Assembly: GCA_029204225.1 (NCBI GenBank)
Contig: CM055092.1
Coordinates: 22,471,669-22,535,668, forward strand
Length of the DNA: 64,000 nucleotides
Origin: Diphasiastrum complanatum
Taxonomy: Eukaryota > Streptophyta > Lycopodiopsida > Lycopodiales > Lycopodiaceae
Reading direction: 5' to 3'
Made by a program: the position numbers and the translations under genes. Positions 33,158 through 43,793 of the stretch are shown piece after piece (position 1 is the first letter of the stretch; each line of letters opens with the position of its first letter). The notes below the pieces were generated by a model. That model was not told the DNA's origin. It was given only the letters and a program-made list of their open reading frames with translations, and did not search any database.

Positions 33158-33970
33158 CTAGGCCTCATATTGATTATAATGGTCAGAATAAAAAAAAACC
33201 TGGGCTGGATCATATGGAATTCTCACAAAAAGATTATGTACAAGAGGGGCAGAAAGAGAATTCGAAACAATATTTACATATTTCTCTGTTATTTTGTCTA
33301 GCTCCTCTTGGGTAATCAACAATTTTGGTGATGAAACCTGTTGAGGAGCTAGACGAATAACAGGAGGAGGACTGGGTGAAGATTCTCGATCTGAGTCAGA
33401 TCCTCCAGCATCTGACTCAGAGCTCAGAATGACATGGGGTCTTTTGGTCGGGATACGTCTAGGAGGAAGGGAAGCAGCTGGCCTTCGAGATCCAGCCTTT
33501 TTGGGAACAACCTGCTTTCTCTTCCTCCTAGAGGTAGTAGGCACGTCGCTTCTATCCAGAGGCAGGTCTCTGGAGGTGCTGGCATTATCTACACGCAGAC
33601 TTGAATATCTATCCTGAAACCTTTTGAGAATGACGAAATCCTTTGGCATGATGGTGACACGCTTACCATGCACTGCCAAAAGACAAGTATCCTCAAAAGA
33701 CTGGGACAAAAAATCTTCTGCAGCACCTTGCAAGGCCTGCATGGCTGTCACGACAAAACGAACATCAAGCCCAAGTAACAGAGTGACATTTTGGACAGAT
33801 CAGCCGAAAGGAGCTCTAGGGATCAACAATTCGATTGATCTCTGAAGTTTTATGATCTCCGTAAGCCATACCTGCTTCCTGCCACGCCTACGGCCAGTAC
33901 CAGCGGGAACATGAGAATGGAATGGTTGTATAGTGGTGATGGCATGGGCGGTGGATTTAGTTCTGGCCAT
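33158..33970 (-). pseudogene. Histone H3-like protein with long C-terminal extension
   Basis: The minus-strand ATG at 33970 starts MARTKSTAHA, matching the H3 ARTK N-terminus. The tail is short (about 33 residues, lacking the K9 and K27 ARKS contexts). The histone fold follows: VWLTEIIKLQRSIELLIPRAPF (helix N/1 side; compare VALREIRKYQKSTELLI), a single TGA at 33800-33802, LDVRFVVTAMQALQGAAEDF (helix 2) and VHGKRVTIMPKD. The stop sits where H3 has Arg (LPFQR), so a CGA-to-TGA transition is likely. LLIPxAxF and AAEDFL are closer to centromeric H3 than to canonical H3. About 150 extra residues follow: basic RRKRK and KKAG patches, an acidic Ser-Asp stretch and Pro-rich segments. The fold call is firm; the biological role is unknown. 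Confidence 0.85.
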
Positions 33971-35390
33971 CATTCTCGGAAGAAGAAAATTAACAAAAAG
34001 AAGTTTGAAATAAACAAAAGTGGATCAGAACAAAAAAATTTGCGACAAAAGGGCGCTTGAGATCGATACTAGCACTGAATATCGGTTTCGAGCACAAGAT
34101 CTACAGAGATTACATGCAGAAAGGAGATGTGCGCTCGAAAGCGATATTGCACAGCAGGCGGTATCGGACTCAAGCGCACTGTGAGAGAGTGGAAGCTTGA
34201 AGGATGAAAGAGCGTGCTTGAGAGCGATATCGGAAGCTAAAAGCGAAAATTTTGCGAAAAAAAATGAAAATTTCAAGGGCTTATATATACGAAATTTTTG
34301 CACGTGTGAAAAGATGGCCGAGACACATGTCGTCAGATAATTAGACCACGTGGAATGTCTGTACTGATTATGATATACCAATTATGAGCCCACGTGGGCT
34401 GAGACACGTGCACGAATCCCGGATCGACGCATGTCATTCTTGCACGTGACAGATGTCAGATCCATCCTTTTAGGTATGATGCATTTAGTCGACACATGTT
34501 CCTTCGTCACTTTTCCACACGTGCGAAATAATTTTTATAAATAGATCTTTTTGGGCGTGGATTCTCACGCAAATTCACGATTGCTTTGCCGGATATCGAT
34601 TTTAAGCGCGCCGCTTGCTCTCATTACAACTCGTTGGCTATTATGCGCCTGGATCCGATACTGCATCTTCCGATATCGCATTCAAGCGTGTCTCACATAC
34701 CTTTTCTTTTCTGGTCGTTGTTCTTGCGCTCGGATCCGATACTCCAACTTCAAAAATCTCTCTCGAGCACACGTTGATTGGACGTGCTTGTCGGACCAGG
34801 GGTTTGCGCGTGAGAGCAATATCTTTGTTTAAAACGTCTAATTTGGAATCCAGTTTGCTTTTTTGTTTTATTGTATTTTCAAGACACATGTCGTTTGATG
34901 ATTAGTCCACGTGGAATGTCCGTACTGACAATGATGACCAAATTATAAGGACACGTGGGCTGTGACACCTGCGCGAATCCCTTGATGATGTGTGTCATTC
35001 TCGCACGTGACAAATGTCAGATCAATCATTCAAGGTACGATGCATTTATTTTGGCCAATCACATGTCGACACAGGTTCCTTCGAATATCGATTTCAAGCG
35101 CGCTGATTGCTCTCATTACGTCTCGTTGACTATTATGCGTCTGGATCCAATACTGCATCCTCCGGTATCGCATTCAAATGCGTTTCGTATCCCTTTTTTT
35201 CTCTGCTCGTTGTTCTTGCACTCGGATCCGATACTCCAGCTTCCAATATCTCTTTCGAGTGCACGTTGCATGGACTTGCTTGTCTGACCTGGTGTTTGTG
35301 CCTTAGGGCGATGTTTGGAACTTCAGTTTTGTTATTTTTGTTTAAAACGTCTAATTTTGAATCCAGTTTGGTTTCTTTTTTTTAATGAAT
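33971..35390. promoter_or_regulatory. Divergent promoter with inverted and tandem duplication
   Basis: Nine CACGTG motifs fall between about 34301 and 35007. Minus promoter: CACACGTGC then TATATATAAGC (TATA near 34281-34290), leading to the H3-like gene. Plus promoter: CACACGTGC at 34516-34524 then TATAAATAG at 34536-34544, leading toward gene C. The two are inverted copies, and the transcribed leaders on both sides share TTCCGATATCGC-TTCAAGC-type words. A tandem copy of the plus arm starts at 34882, about 560 bp after 34321 (shared AGACACATGTCGT). ORFs in this stretch have no protein features and follow the duplicated DNA. CACGTG is the plant G-box; binding here is inference. Confidence 0.7.
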
Positions 35391-36887
35391 TTGGTATTAC
35401 TGATAGGTTGGACTATTTCAAATCTCTTTTTTCTCCTTTTCTTTTTATTCTACCTTCTACAACTGAGGGCCCTGGTGTGGAGGCATTTTCTGAGAAATAT
35501 CTCAGATTTAAGTCCCTGCTCAGTACTCCGTTATTAAGGTATCAGAATAAAGACATGATTCATTATCAGGACTGGGTGGCACTCGACAAGCATATCTATA
35601 AAGCTAAGCTTGACAGAATGTTTACCAAGTTACATAATGATTTCAAGTCTGTAGATGAGTGCCCAATTCATAATAAATAATGTAGATTTGTTGATTTTCA
35701 GTCTGCTTTTGTTTTTTTCTTTTTTCTTTTGTTAAATATTTCTAATGATTTGGACTCTGTGCCCTCCACTTCTGAAGTAGCTTCTTCTAGTGGTACAAAG
35801 TCTGAAAAGTCAAAGATTGTAGATATAGAAACCTTTTTTATTGATACGAGTGTTAATTTAGATGATTGTTCTGATTTTGATCCTGTTCGAAATAGGTCTA
35901 CCTTTATAGGCCCTAGAACACCCACCATCCTTTCTCCTTCTAATAAATGTTTGATCACTTTGCCTACTTATAATATAGATAATAATTCCTTTTTGACAAT
36001 ATCGGATATATCGGATCTTTTTTACTTCATTGAAGCTGAGACTCTTTGCATTTTGAACAAAGAGCTTGATGAATTTTTGGATATTATTGATTTTGATGTT
36101 GATGATCTTCTCCCTGGTGTTGACGATGTACATAATGATGGGTTTTTTTGGGGAAAGATTGCTTGAAAATGGCTGTGGAGGAAATGCGCAATAAAGAAGA
36201 CGATCTGCCTTCCAAGGAGGAGTTTTTTAGAATCCAAAGTCAACTTGGATTTCCACAACCATCTGTCTATTCACCAGCAATATTGACATCGAAAGGTGGA
36301 CATAATATTGATGGTGAGACAGTAATCAGAAAAGACAAAGCCGAATGCGTAAGTTTTTGTCTCTTATCAAGTACTAGTAGATTATTTATGTCAAATTAAA
36401 TCACTGAGTTTACTTTATTTCTTATCATTTCAGAAAACAATTTTCCTTTATGATTTCGCAATTCGTCAAGGAGGGCAAAGATCTTCTGTGGGAGAATTTT
36501 CAAGAGATCATGCACTCGGGCACTATCTAAAGTCCTTCAAGAATAATGAGATAAGTGTTGCCCATTCAAAGTTTCATCAACATGGTGAAACTATAATTAT
36601 GACAATCAAGGCACTATCTCATTTTCTTGGAGGACATAATTTTAATAAGGTGCATAAAATAATTTTTGTAAAGAAAACTATTGCGCTTAAAATTTTAGGA
36701 TATGGACCAGTGAATTCCATGCTTAGATTATCTCATTTTGCAGTATTACGTTGATCTTAATAAGCATGAAAACTATGAGCTATTGGATCCATACGAAAGA
36801 AGAAAACTGTTGCATGATTTTAAGTTGCAACTTTCATTTGAAAAAATATCGGAAGCAGATTATATACTGCTGAATTGTACATTTTAG
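35391..36887 (+). pseudogene. Gene C, unknown spliced protein
   Basis: A plus-strand frame reads LRFKSLLSTPLLRYQNKDMI and HYQDWVALDKHIYKAKLDRM to a TAA at 35678. It reopens in the same frame as LNISNDLDSVPSTSEVASSS, then a Ser/Asp-rich acidic region (LDEFLDIIDFDVDDLLPGVD). A 7-T run near 36143 shifts the frame into MAVEEMRNKEDDLPSKEEFF and QLGFPQPSVYSPAI. Exon ends: 36351 (GTAAGT), 36434-36648 (TIFLYDFAIRQGGQRSSVGE, GHYLKSFKNNEISVAHSKFH) and about 36744-36887 (YYVDLNKHENYELLDPYERR to a stop). Junction phases agree. I recognise no family. The acidic middle could be a protein-interaction or activation region. Two lesions make it a probable pseudogene. Confidence 0.6.
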
Positions 36888-37031
36888 ATATTTTTCTTTA
36901 ATATACAAAATTTTATTGTGTGTCTATAGCCTATTGGCTTGTATAAATTTGCATGCTTTTTGAAATTTTTTATAATCCGTTGATTTTGAATTATGACGAA
37001 TTTGGATTCTTTTGTAAAACCATTGGAAAAG

Positions 37032-37193
37032 TTACAATATATAGTTGTTTTTGGTGCTAGTCCCGCCATGTTGTGTACTTTTATGAAATGATGCTCTTGC
37101 TTGCCAATGAGATTTTTCCATTCCTTGCGATGACCATATGCTAAGACTTTCACTATTTCTTGCAAAGAATGTCGAATGATGTCGTAATATGTG
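37032..37193 (-). CDS. Gene D, terminal exon
   Basis: After an acceptor (ATGCAG) the minus strand reads HILRHHSTFFARNSESLSIW and SSQGMEKSHWQARASFHKST, then QHGGTSTKNNYIL and a stop. The phase matches the donor at the end of exon 2 (42406), so this is the probable last exon, separated from it by element G2 sitting in the intron. The GMEKSHWxARxxFHKxTQHGG stretch is compact and His/Trp-rich and looks like a conserved domain end. I cannot name it. Confidence 0.5.
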   Translation of the reverse strand, partial: HILRHHSTFFARNSESLSIWSSQGMEKSHWQARASFHKSTQHGGTSTKNNYIL

Positions 37194-37240
37194 CTGCATG
37201 TCATAAAAACACAATCTAAATCAGTACCAAAGGTATCTAA

Positions 37241-37890
37241 TGTGAAAGATTTCAGATCCTTAAGATCCAATCTACTTGAATGATCTTTGGTTAGAAAGAG
37301 AAATACACTACCAATTTTACCAATGTAGAAAAATCAGCATCTACACACAATTTGAGATGCAAACACTAATAGAACTTGATCAAACTTGAATGAAATGATT
37401 ATGTACTGTTGCTGTCCATACAAAACCAACAAGCTACTGTATTTCACACGTGTGGATCCAAAAATAGCAAATATAGATCATTCTACACATATAATTGCAA
37501 GCAATCACCAAGATAGTGCACCAATGGATAGTAGAACCCAAGAGAACCATGTATAAGCATGAAATGAGATAGAGAAGAGAGAATATGACTCTCTCCACGA
37601 GTTACATCCTTTTATAGCAGGTCCAAACCCTATTTAGCCACTTGGCTTTCCCACCAAAATGCTAACCCTATCAATTTTGGGTCTAGATTCAATGTACCCA
37701 ACTTATTCAAATTGAATCTACTCAAACTCGCATTCTATCTTTCCCACACTTTCAAAAAGTGTTTATTCAGATGAAATTTAGACTAATGAACTTTGAAAAG
37801 TCAACCTCTAAGTCTAAAACAAGTTTTGGCCTCAATATGCCAAATATGGAAATATTGCAAAATGTGATGAAACTAGTTGAATCTTTCACA
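37241..37890 (-). repeat. Element G2 3' LTR
   Basis: A 650-bp LTR with the same TGTGAAAGAT/ATCTTTCACA ends as G1. The CTCCCTCTTCAAC sequence on its right is the complement of the element's purine tract. Confidence 0.94.
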
Positions 37891-38455
37891 CTCCCTCTTC
37901 AACTAGTTTTAGCATAGACTTTGATAATACTCCAAGTGAAGTCCTATGCTTCATGAACAAGTCTTTTCCCAGTGCTTTGGTGAAGATATCAGCTACACAT
38001 TCCCTTGAAGACACATGTTGAAGCTCCACCTCCTTTGCAATGACTCGCTCCCTCACAAAATGATATTGTATCTCAATATGCTTGCTCCTAGCATGAAAGA
38101 TATGATTGGATGCCATTCTTTGGGCTGATTTATTGTCACAAAATATGATTGGGCTCTCTGAAAAATCCAGCAAGTGAAGATCCTTGATCATCCTCTTGAT
38201 CCATACCATCTCCTTTGTGCAATGTGTAAGAGCTTTGTACTCGGCCTCACTAGATGACAATGAGATAGTGGCTTGTTTCTTTGACATCCATGATATAGCT
38301 CCATCACCTATGAAAATACAATAAGAACTAATGGATTTCCTATCCATTACATCTCCAGCATAGTCCGAATCTGAAAATCCAAAAAGATTAGGTGATGATC
38401 CCTCATACAATATGTCAAAATCTCGAGTTCCAATGATGTACCTCAAAACTCGCAT
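37886..38455 (-). pseudogene. Element G2 RNase H
   Basis: It is colinear with the G1 RNase H, reading MRVLRYIIGTRDFDILYEGS and GFSDSDYAGDVMDRKSISSY to ADIFTKALG. YAGD is the family consensus where G1 has YARD. The frame is open throughout and, as in G1, differs from that of the integrase/insert ORF. Confidence 0.9.
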
Positions 38456-38457
38456 TC

Positions 38458-40596
38458 CTAGCTTCCAATGCTCCTAGCATAGTTTTTGCCAATAGAACTT
38501 TGATCCATCATAAGAATGATCTTCTTCCTAAGAATAGATATCCTTTCAATGATCATGTAATGCTCAAAATAGAAACAACCATAATTGATATAGAGAATAG
38601 TGTCCACTTGGGATGCTTCACTATTTCTTACATCAATTTTACATGTAAAATTGTGACTAGAACATGAAGAATCAAATAGAATGTAAATGAAATGATTCCA
38701 CCATGCTTCCAGCTCTGAACTCTCTGGAAACATACAGCAAACAAACAATAAATGTGAGTGATCAACTTTTGCTTGCATGTCTCCTCCTTCTTTGTCCTTT
38801 GTTGCCTTGTATCCACCATGATACTCCATGAATGAGCCTCCATCTTCATCTTGCCACAAGAAACCATCAAACCTTGGAAATCCATGAGTAGGTGAGTACA
38901 TAAATGATGCAAATCCAGCACCACATGACTCCATAAACCAAGTAGTTTGCACTAGTCCATCTTCAAGATCTACTTGACACAAGAAAATGACCATAAATTC
39001 ACCAAAAATTGACAATCTCCAAGTATTGGCACCAAGTAGCTCAACACTTGAGAACTTAGCCATGGATGAGTGACATAATGAACCTCCAATAGCTTCATTT
39101 CCATCAGCAAAATCAGCCAAGAATGCTAGTACAAATCCAACATCAAAACAATGCTCACCAATGTAGCTAGTTTTGCCATATCTTGACAATTTGCACACAT
39201 CCACATGAAATTGCTCAAACATGAGATAGAACAAGTAAAGTAAACTTGAACAACACTTCCTTGCTGCTCCTTTGACCTTACTTGAGTCTTCAATATGCTG
39301 TAAAAACAGATCCATAACACCTTTGCCAATTACCTCTCCTTTCATGCTCTTGACTAGCTCCAAATTGCCAACTTCCCTTTTGACTAGTTGAAGCGCTTTG
39401 AGATCAACATCTTGATCTTCAACTTGACCATCAAAGTCATTGAACAAAATCTGTTTTCCAGATCCATTACTTGATTTTACAACAAAATAACATCCATTCA
39501 CTTGCATAACTCCATGTACACAAGAAGATCCTCCAAAAGATGTTCCACTCTTTATAAGAGATCGATACTCAAGATCCATTGCTTGGATCCACTCCTCTTC
39601 TTTCCTTGCTTGATCTACACTTGTAGGCTCATCCAAAGAGGTTAGGAAAGCAACATAATTTCTAGAAACTACTTGCTTACCCTTTTGATCATATGTGAGC
39701 CTTGAAGGTACTTGTCTTTCTCTTGATGTTCTCCTTGGCTTTTGACTTGATGAAGGTCCATCATCACCACCATCCAAAGTAGGATCCTTCTCATCAACAT
39801 CAAGAATGTTAGAACCATCTACTTTACCATCAATCATGCTTGAAGACACCTTTGTAATGTTTCCCTCATCAAAAATGACATCTCTACCAACAATCACTTT
39901 GTTAGTAGAAGGAATGTAAACCTTGTAGGCTTTACTCACCTCACTATAACCAACAAAAATACCTCTTCTTGAAGATGGATCCTCCTTGGTCCTATCATCA
40001 AGAGTAATGTTGACATAGCATGTGCATCCAAAGGTTCTTAGAAAGTTGACACTCGGCCTCCTCTTGAATAGCATCTCAAAAGGTGTCCTTCCATCCAAAA
40101 TAGCACTCGGCCACCTATTGCACAAGAAATTGGCACACAACAAAGCTTGATCCCAAAATGGTTTGTCAAGATTAGCACTTAACCTCATAGCTTTAGCACT
40201 TTCACATAAAGCTCTATTCTTCCTTTCAGCCACTCCATTTTGTTGTGGGGTCCTTGATGTTGTATACTCCCTCTTGATCCCATGCTCATCACAAAAGGCC
40301 TTGAACTTGTTAGATATGTACTCACCACCATTGTCACCTCTCAAGCACTTGATCTTTGTGGAAAATTGGTTCTCCCTTGCATTCTTGAACTTGACAAAGA
40401 CATCATACACTTCATCCTTGCTCTTTAGTAGATAGATCCAACAAAATCTACAAAAATCATCAATGAATGTTACATACATCTTAGCTCCACTATTTCTAAT
40501 TGTAGTAAATCCATGAATGTCCGAATGTACAAGTTGAAAAGGCTTTGTAGATATAGAAATAGATCTAGTATAAGGTAGTCTATGTGACTTAGACAA
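38458..40596 (-). pseudogene. Element G2 integrase fused to the non-RT insert
   Basis: It has the same 712-codon layout as G1. The integrase part keeps FIDDFCRFCWIYLL, LRGDNGGEYISNKF and PQQNGVAERKNRALCE. The insert (about 38470-39540) keeps its frame over the whole length, with scattered amino-acid differences from G1, for example FGGSSCVHGVMQVNG for FGRPSCVHGAMQVDG. Again no RT motif is found. Retention of the open frame in two copies implies either young age or use of the product. Confidence 0.85.
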
Positions 40597-41198
40597 AGCA
40601 CAAGATCACAAACATGCTTGTCATTACGTAAGGAACTTGGAAGACCAATCACAACCTTCTTCCTTGCCATTACCTCCAATGACTTGAAGTTGAGGTCTCC
40701 CATCCTTTTGTGCCAAACCTCTTCAATAGAAATTTGCTCCCTTGCAACACATCCAACTTGGTTAGCAATAACACAAGCATCAAGTTTGAACAACTTCCCT
40801 TGTCTTTTACCTTTTCCAATCAACACATCCTTCCTTTTGATCAAACAAGCATCTCCATCAAACTCCACCTTGAGGCCCTTACTTAGCATTTGACTCACAC
40901 TAAGCAAATTCTTGGTAATAGATGGAATAAACAAGACATCCTGCAAATGAACATTCCTATTTGTAGAGAGAGAAATAGGAATTGTGCCAATCTCTTTGAT
41001 TGCACACTCACCATCATTGGCCGTGTAGATCACCCTCTTGTCATCTCCATATGCCAACAAAGAAGTGAAGTACTCTTTGTGAAAGGTCATGTGTGAACTT
41101 GCTCCACTATCAATCCACCAAGGATATAGATCTCCATCATTAGCAAGCATACATGAAGACATCACAAAAGCATCATCATTTGCATCTTGCACATCCAA
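40470..41198 (-). pseudogene. Element G2 protease and pre-integrase
   Basis: The protease is complete here (WWIDSGASSHMTFHKEYFTS), showing that the 17-bp gap in G1 is a private deletion. The frame runs into VWHKRMGDLNFKSLEVM and shows the same -1 shift after NDKHVCD as G1. Confidence 0.88.
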
Positions 41199-41258
41199 AC
41201 CATCCTCATCAAGAGTAAGATTACCTTGCTTGTCTCCTTGATCTCTCTTCTTCTTGTA

Positions 41259-42021
41259 TCACTCACTTGCAAAGTGTCCTTTGATGCCACAATAGAAGCA
41301 CTTGAGCTTTGATCTATCCTTCTTTTTGCCACTTGAAGAAGCATCCACTTGATCTTGCCCTTTAGAGCACTTTCTTTTGGTTTTGCCCTTGAACCTGCCC
41401 TTTGCGAACATAGCATCCTCTTGAAGTGTTGATGTAGATCCACCTCTTGCTTGAAGCCTATATTCCTCATTGATCAAGATCTCTTGAAGATCCATCAAAC
41501 TTGGCAAAGTCTTTTGAAGACAATACTTTGAACAATGTTAGCATGAGCATCCAACAAGCCATTAAGAATCACTTGAATAAGCTTCCTTCCTTAATGCTTT
41601 CATCTATGCAAGCTAACTCATCATTCAATTCTTTCATTCTCAAAACAAAAGTACTTGGACTTTCTTCATTCTTTTGCAAACAAGAAAAAATTTGCCTTCT
41701 TAGAGTCAACACTCTAGAAGTAGACTTGGATTCATAAAGCTTCTTCAATGAATTCCAGGCTTCCAAAGATGATGTGCACTTACCAACTTCCTTGAGAAGT
41801 TCATTGGTAACATTCATCTTTATCATGTGTAGAGCCTTCTTGGACCTCTTGTCATACCTCAATTGATCTTGTTGTGTTGCTGGTCTCTCCTCCAAACCTA
41901 CAACAATATCCAAAACATCATTCATCTCAAGAAGTGACTCCATCCTCACTTTCCATAATGAATAGCTACTTGAGGTAAGCCTATCATTGGCTTCCAACAT
42001 GACTCTAATTGAGGTTGCCAT
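41259..42021 (-). pseudogene. Element G2 gag
   Basis: It begins at 42021 with MATSIRVMLEANDRLTSSSY and matches G1 gag. A frameshift lies at about 41510-41575 (FK for the IQVILNGLL region), and a stop follows HFASE in the knuckle CFYCGIKGHFASEC at about 41262. Gag is therefore damaged in this copy though intact in G1. Confidence 0.88.
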
Positions 42022-42405
42022 GTAGCAATGACCTGATCTTCTCTTTCAACCTGTTTCAATGCACAAAGCACTCCTTTGAACAACAACAATTGTTTCAAAA
42101 GAAATCACCAAGATTTGAAACTATCTCACAAATTCTCTTCTAGCACTTATCCAAGCAAATCAACACATAGAATCATGGAATCTTGATCAACCTATGATCT
42201 ATCCTCAATCTAATGACTTTTGCCACTTCCTAAGATTGAAACACACTCAAATGAAGTCCAGCAACCTCACTATCTAGAGATCCAATCAAGATTAGGATTT
42301 TGACAAAATCACAAAAAATTGACTATTCCAAATCTACATGTAACATGTCCCTTTTTTTTTTTAAAGATGAAATGGTCGTGGGATTGAAAACTTTTTAATA
42401 TTTAC

Positions 42406-42670
42406 CTGTGCAAGTGTCTCATTTATCATCTTAAACATTGTTGCATATGCTTCCCTACTGATGCTAGAAAAGTCACATGTCCCTTGAAGCAATGTAGTGT
42501 CTAATATTTTTTCAACTTCATCCATAATGCTATCAGTAACTGAAGCCTTAATTTTTTTCATTTTGTTATTATTTAACATTGATTTCATAGATTTAAAAGT
42601 CAAGATAGAGCCTAGTGAGTTTTCAATTGAAATCTCATCAGCCAAATGGTCTTCAACAACCAATGCTGAT
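42406..42670 (-). CDS. Gene D, exon 2
   Basis: It is bounded by an acceptor (AATGCAG) at 42671 and a good donor (CAG|GTAAAT) at 42405. It reads SALVVEDHLADEISIENSLG, then KKIKASVTDSIMDEVEKILD and AYATMFKMINETLAQ. The codon split with exon 1 restores a Lys. It is mostly helical with no recognised domain. The following intron contains element G2. Confidence 0.6.
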
Positions 42671-42831
42671 CTGCATTGCAAACATAATGTTTATGAAAAT
42701 GTCAGTAGAAATTAGGACACTCATAGTATTCACAACAGTATATAATAAAAATGAATAAATAACAAAATTAGTGATTATAAATAAATAAAAAAACTCAAAC
42801 AATTTTCAGTACCAAATAAGCTATAACTTAC

Positions 42832-43457
42832 TTGAATGTACGGATTCGTCTTTTTCTATGACCTCCTCTGGATGATAGATCACATATATCCTTGTTTACC
42901 AGTCTTTTTCTCTTGTTGCTTTGGACCTTTCTGTTGAGCACATCCATATCTTTAACAAGAGACAAATATGAGATATGCATGGATTGAAATGCAATTTTTA
43001 TCTCATCATTACTAGTTGTATAATGATACAAAGAAGATTTCAACCTTTGGATCTCCTCTTTGAGCATCTCATTTTCATCCAAACAAGTTTTTATCTTTGT
43101 AGATTTTTCTTCACACTCTTTTGATATTTTTCTTGATTCCTCTTCCAAATAATGTATTCTTTGCATTGAATGTGCATTCCCATAGAGCATCAAATTCTCA
43201 CAGTAACCCAAAAGGCCATTTTTACCATGACACATATAGATTATTAACTGACTCACGGAATGAAAATCTGGATGTTGCAATAAACATGGATCAATAGGAT
43301 ACAATGTTCCTGATGACCATAAATCTACATGCTTTAGCTTTTCCTCTCTGTGTCGGACCATATCAGAAGTTGACAATTTGAATTGCTTTGAATTTCTTGT
43401 CCTGAGCAAAGCATATTCTGGTGACAGATCCACATGAAGATGATAAAGCTTTTTCAT
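42832..43457 (-). CDS. Gene D, exon 1: coiled-coil protein
   Basis: The ATG at 43457 begins MKKLYHLHVDLSPEYALLRT. A region with LYPIDPCLLQHPDFHSVSQL follows, then a coiled coil (about residues 95-145, heptad-like LEEESRKISKECEEKSTKIK and ENEMLKEEIQRLKSSL), and a basic C-terminal end (SNKRKRLV, GGHRKRRIRTFK). The donor CAA|GTAAGT is at 42832. It is the only gene in the block with no internal stop or frameshift in its three exons (about 350 residues in total). It starts 340 bp inside the right end of the block. Structural or DNA-binding roles are possible; I recognise no family. Confidence 0.62.
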
Positions 43458-43793
43458 CAGTACAGTAGTATAGTAACAAACAACACAATGACAATAACAA
43501 AACTGGAGATGGCGCTAACGACTCTGCTGGAGATAGAGATGGCGTAGACTTTCTTCGGAAATGTCATTCCTAATTCAAATTTTTTAGTGTTCCCAACTAT
43601 TGGGAGAGAATATTTCAGCGTTTTGAAAAATTATATTTTAACTGTGGTTAAACACCAGTGAAGTTTGATGTGACTAAACTAAAGTGCATTCATTTACATG
43701 GAAAGTAGTGCGGGCAAATGCGTAAAGAAGTTAGAAAATGATATTATAATTATTTTATAGTTATTTTTCTCTCTCCTACATGACATTTCTTAT

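Larger units (their letters stand above)
37241..42344 (-). mobile_element. Element G2: 5'-truncated copy of the RT-less copia family
   Basis: A minus-strand copy of G1 with its 3' LTR (37241-37890), purine tract, RNase H, integrase/insert ORF, protease and gag. On the right it stops at about 42344 inside the leader (ACATGTAGATTTGG is the last shared sequence); the 5' LTR, primer site and about 270 bp of leader are gone. It lies between exons 2 and 3 of gene D. Near-identity to G1 indicates recent activity of the family. No target duplication can be tested because one end is missing. Confidence 0.93.
29868..43793. mobile_element. Putative four-gene DNA transposon inserted in the ParB-methyltransferase gene
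   Basis: The block is bounded by AGGGCCTT at 29860-29867 and 43794-43801. Taken from the splice acceptor at 29763 on the left and from the methyltransferase frame on the right, both copies are read in the same codon phase (Arg-Ala-Phe). That is expected if one 8-bp target was duplicated. Inside are gene A (+), the H3-like/Ulp1-like unit (-), gene C (+) and gene D (-), starting about 450 and 340 bp from the two ends, plus the nested retrotransposon G2 (about 8.8 kb remain without it). No clear terminal inverted repeat is visible. A diverged repeat at 1.72-1.86 kb spans the left junction, which argues for caution. No transposase was recognised. Confidence 0.5.

Noticed and set aside
34025-35385. 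Several Cys/Ser-rich ORFs on both strands
   Set aside because: They fall in the duplicated promoter region, start and stop differently in each copy, and follow DNA repeats rather than a conserved protein.
36884-37270. 128-codon minus-strand ORF starting in the G2 LTR
   Set aside because: Its first residues come from the LTR. The shorter frame after the splice acceptor at 37194 fits gene D better in phase.
29868-43793. Clear terminal inverted repeats of the block
   Set aside because: TGAAAAAGATGC on the left and ATAAGAAATGTC on the complement of the right end match only loosely; this is not enough to claim inverted repeats.
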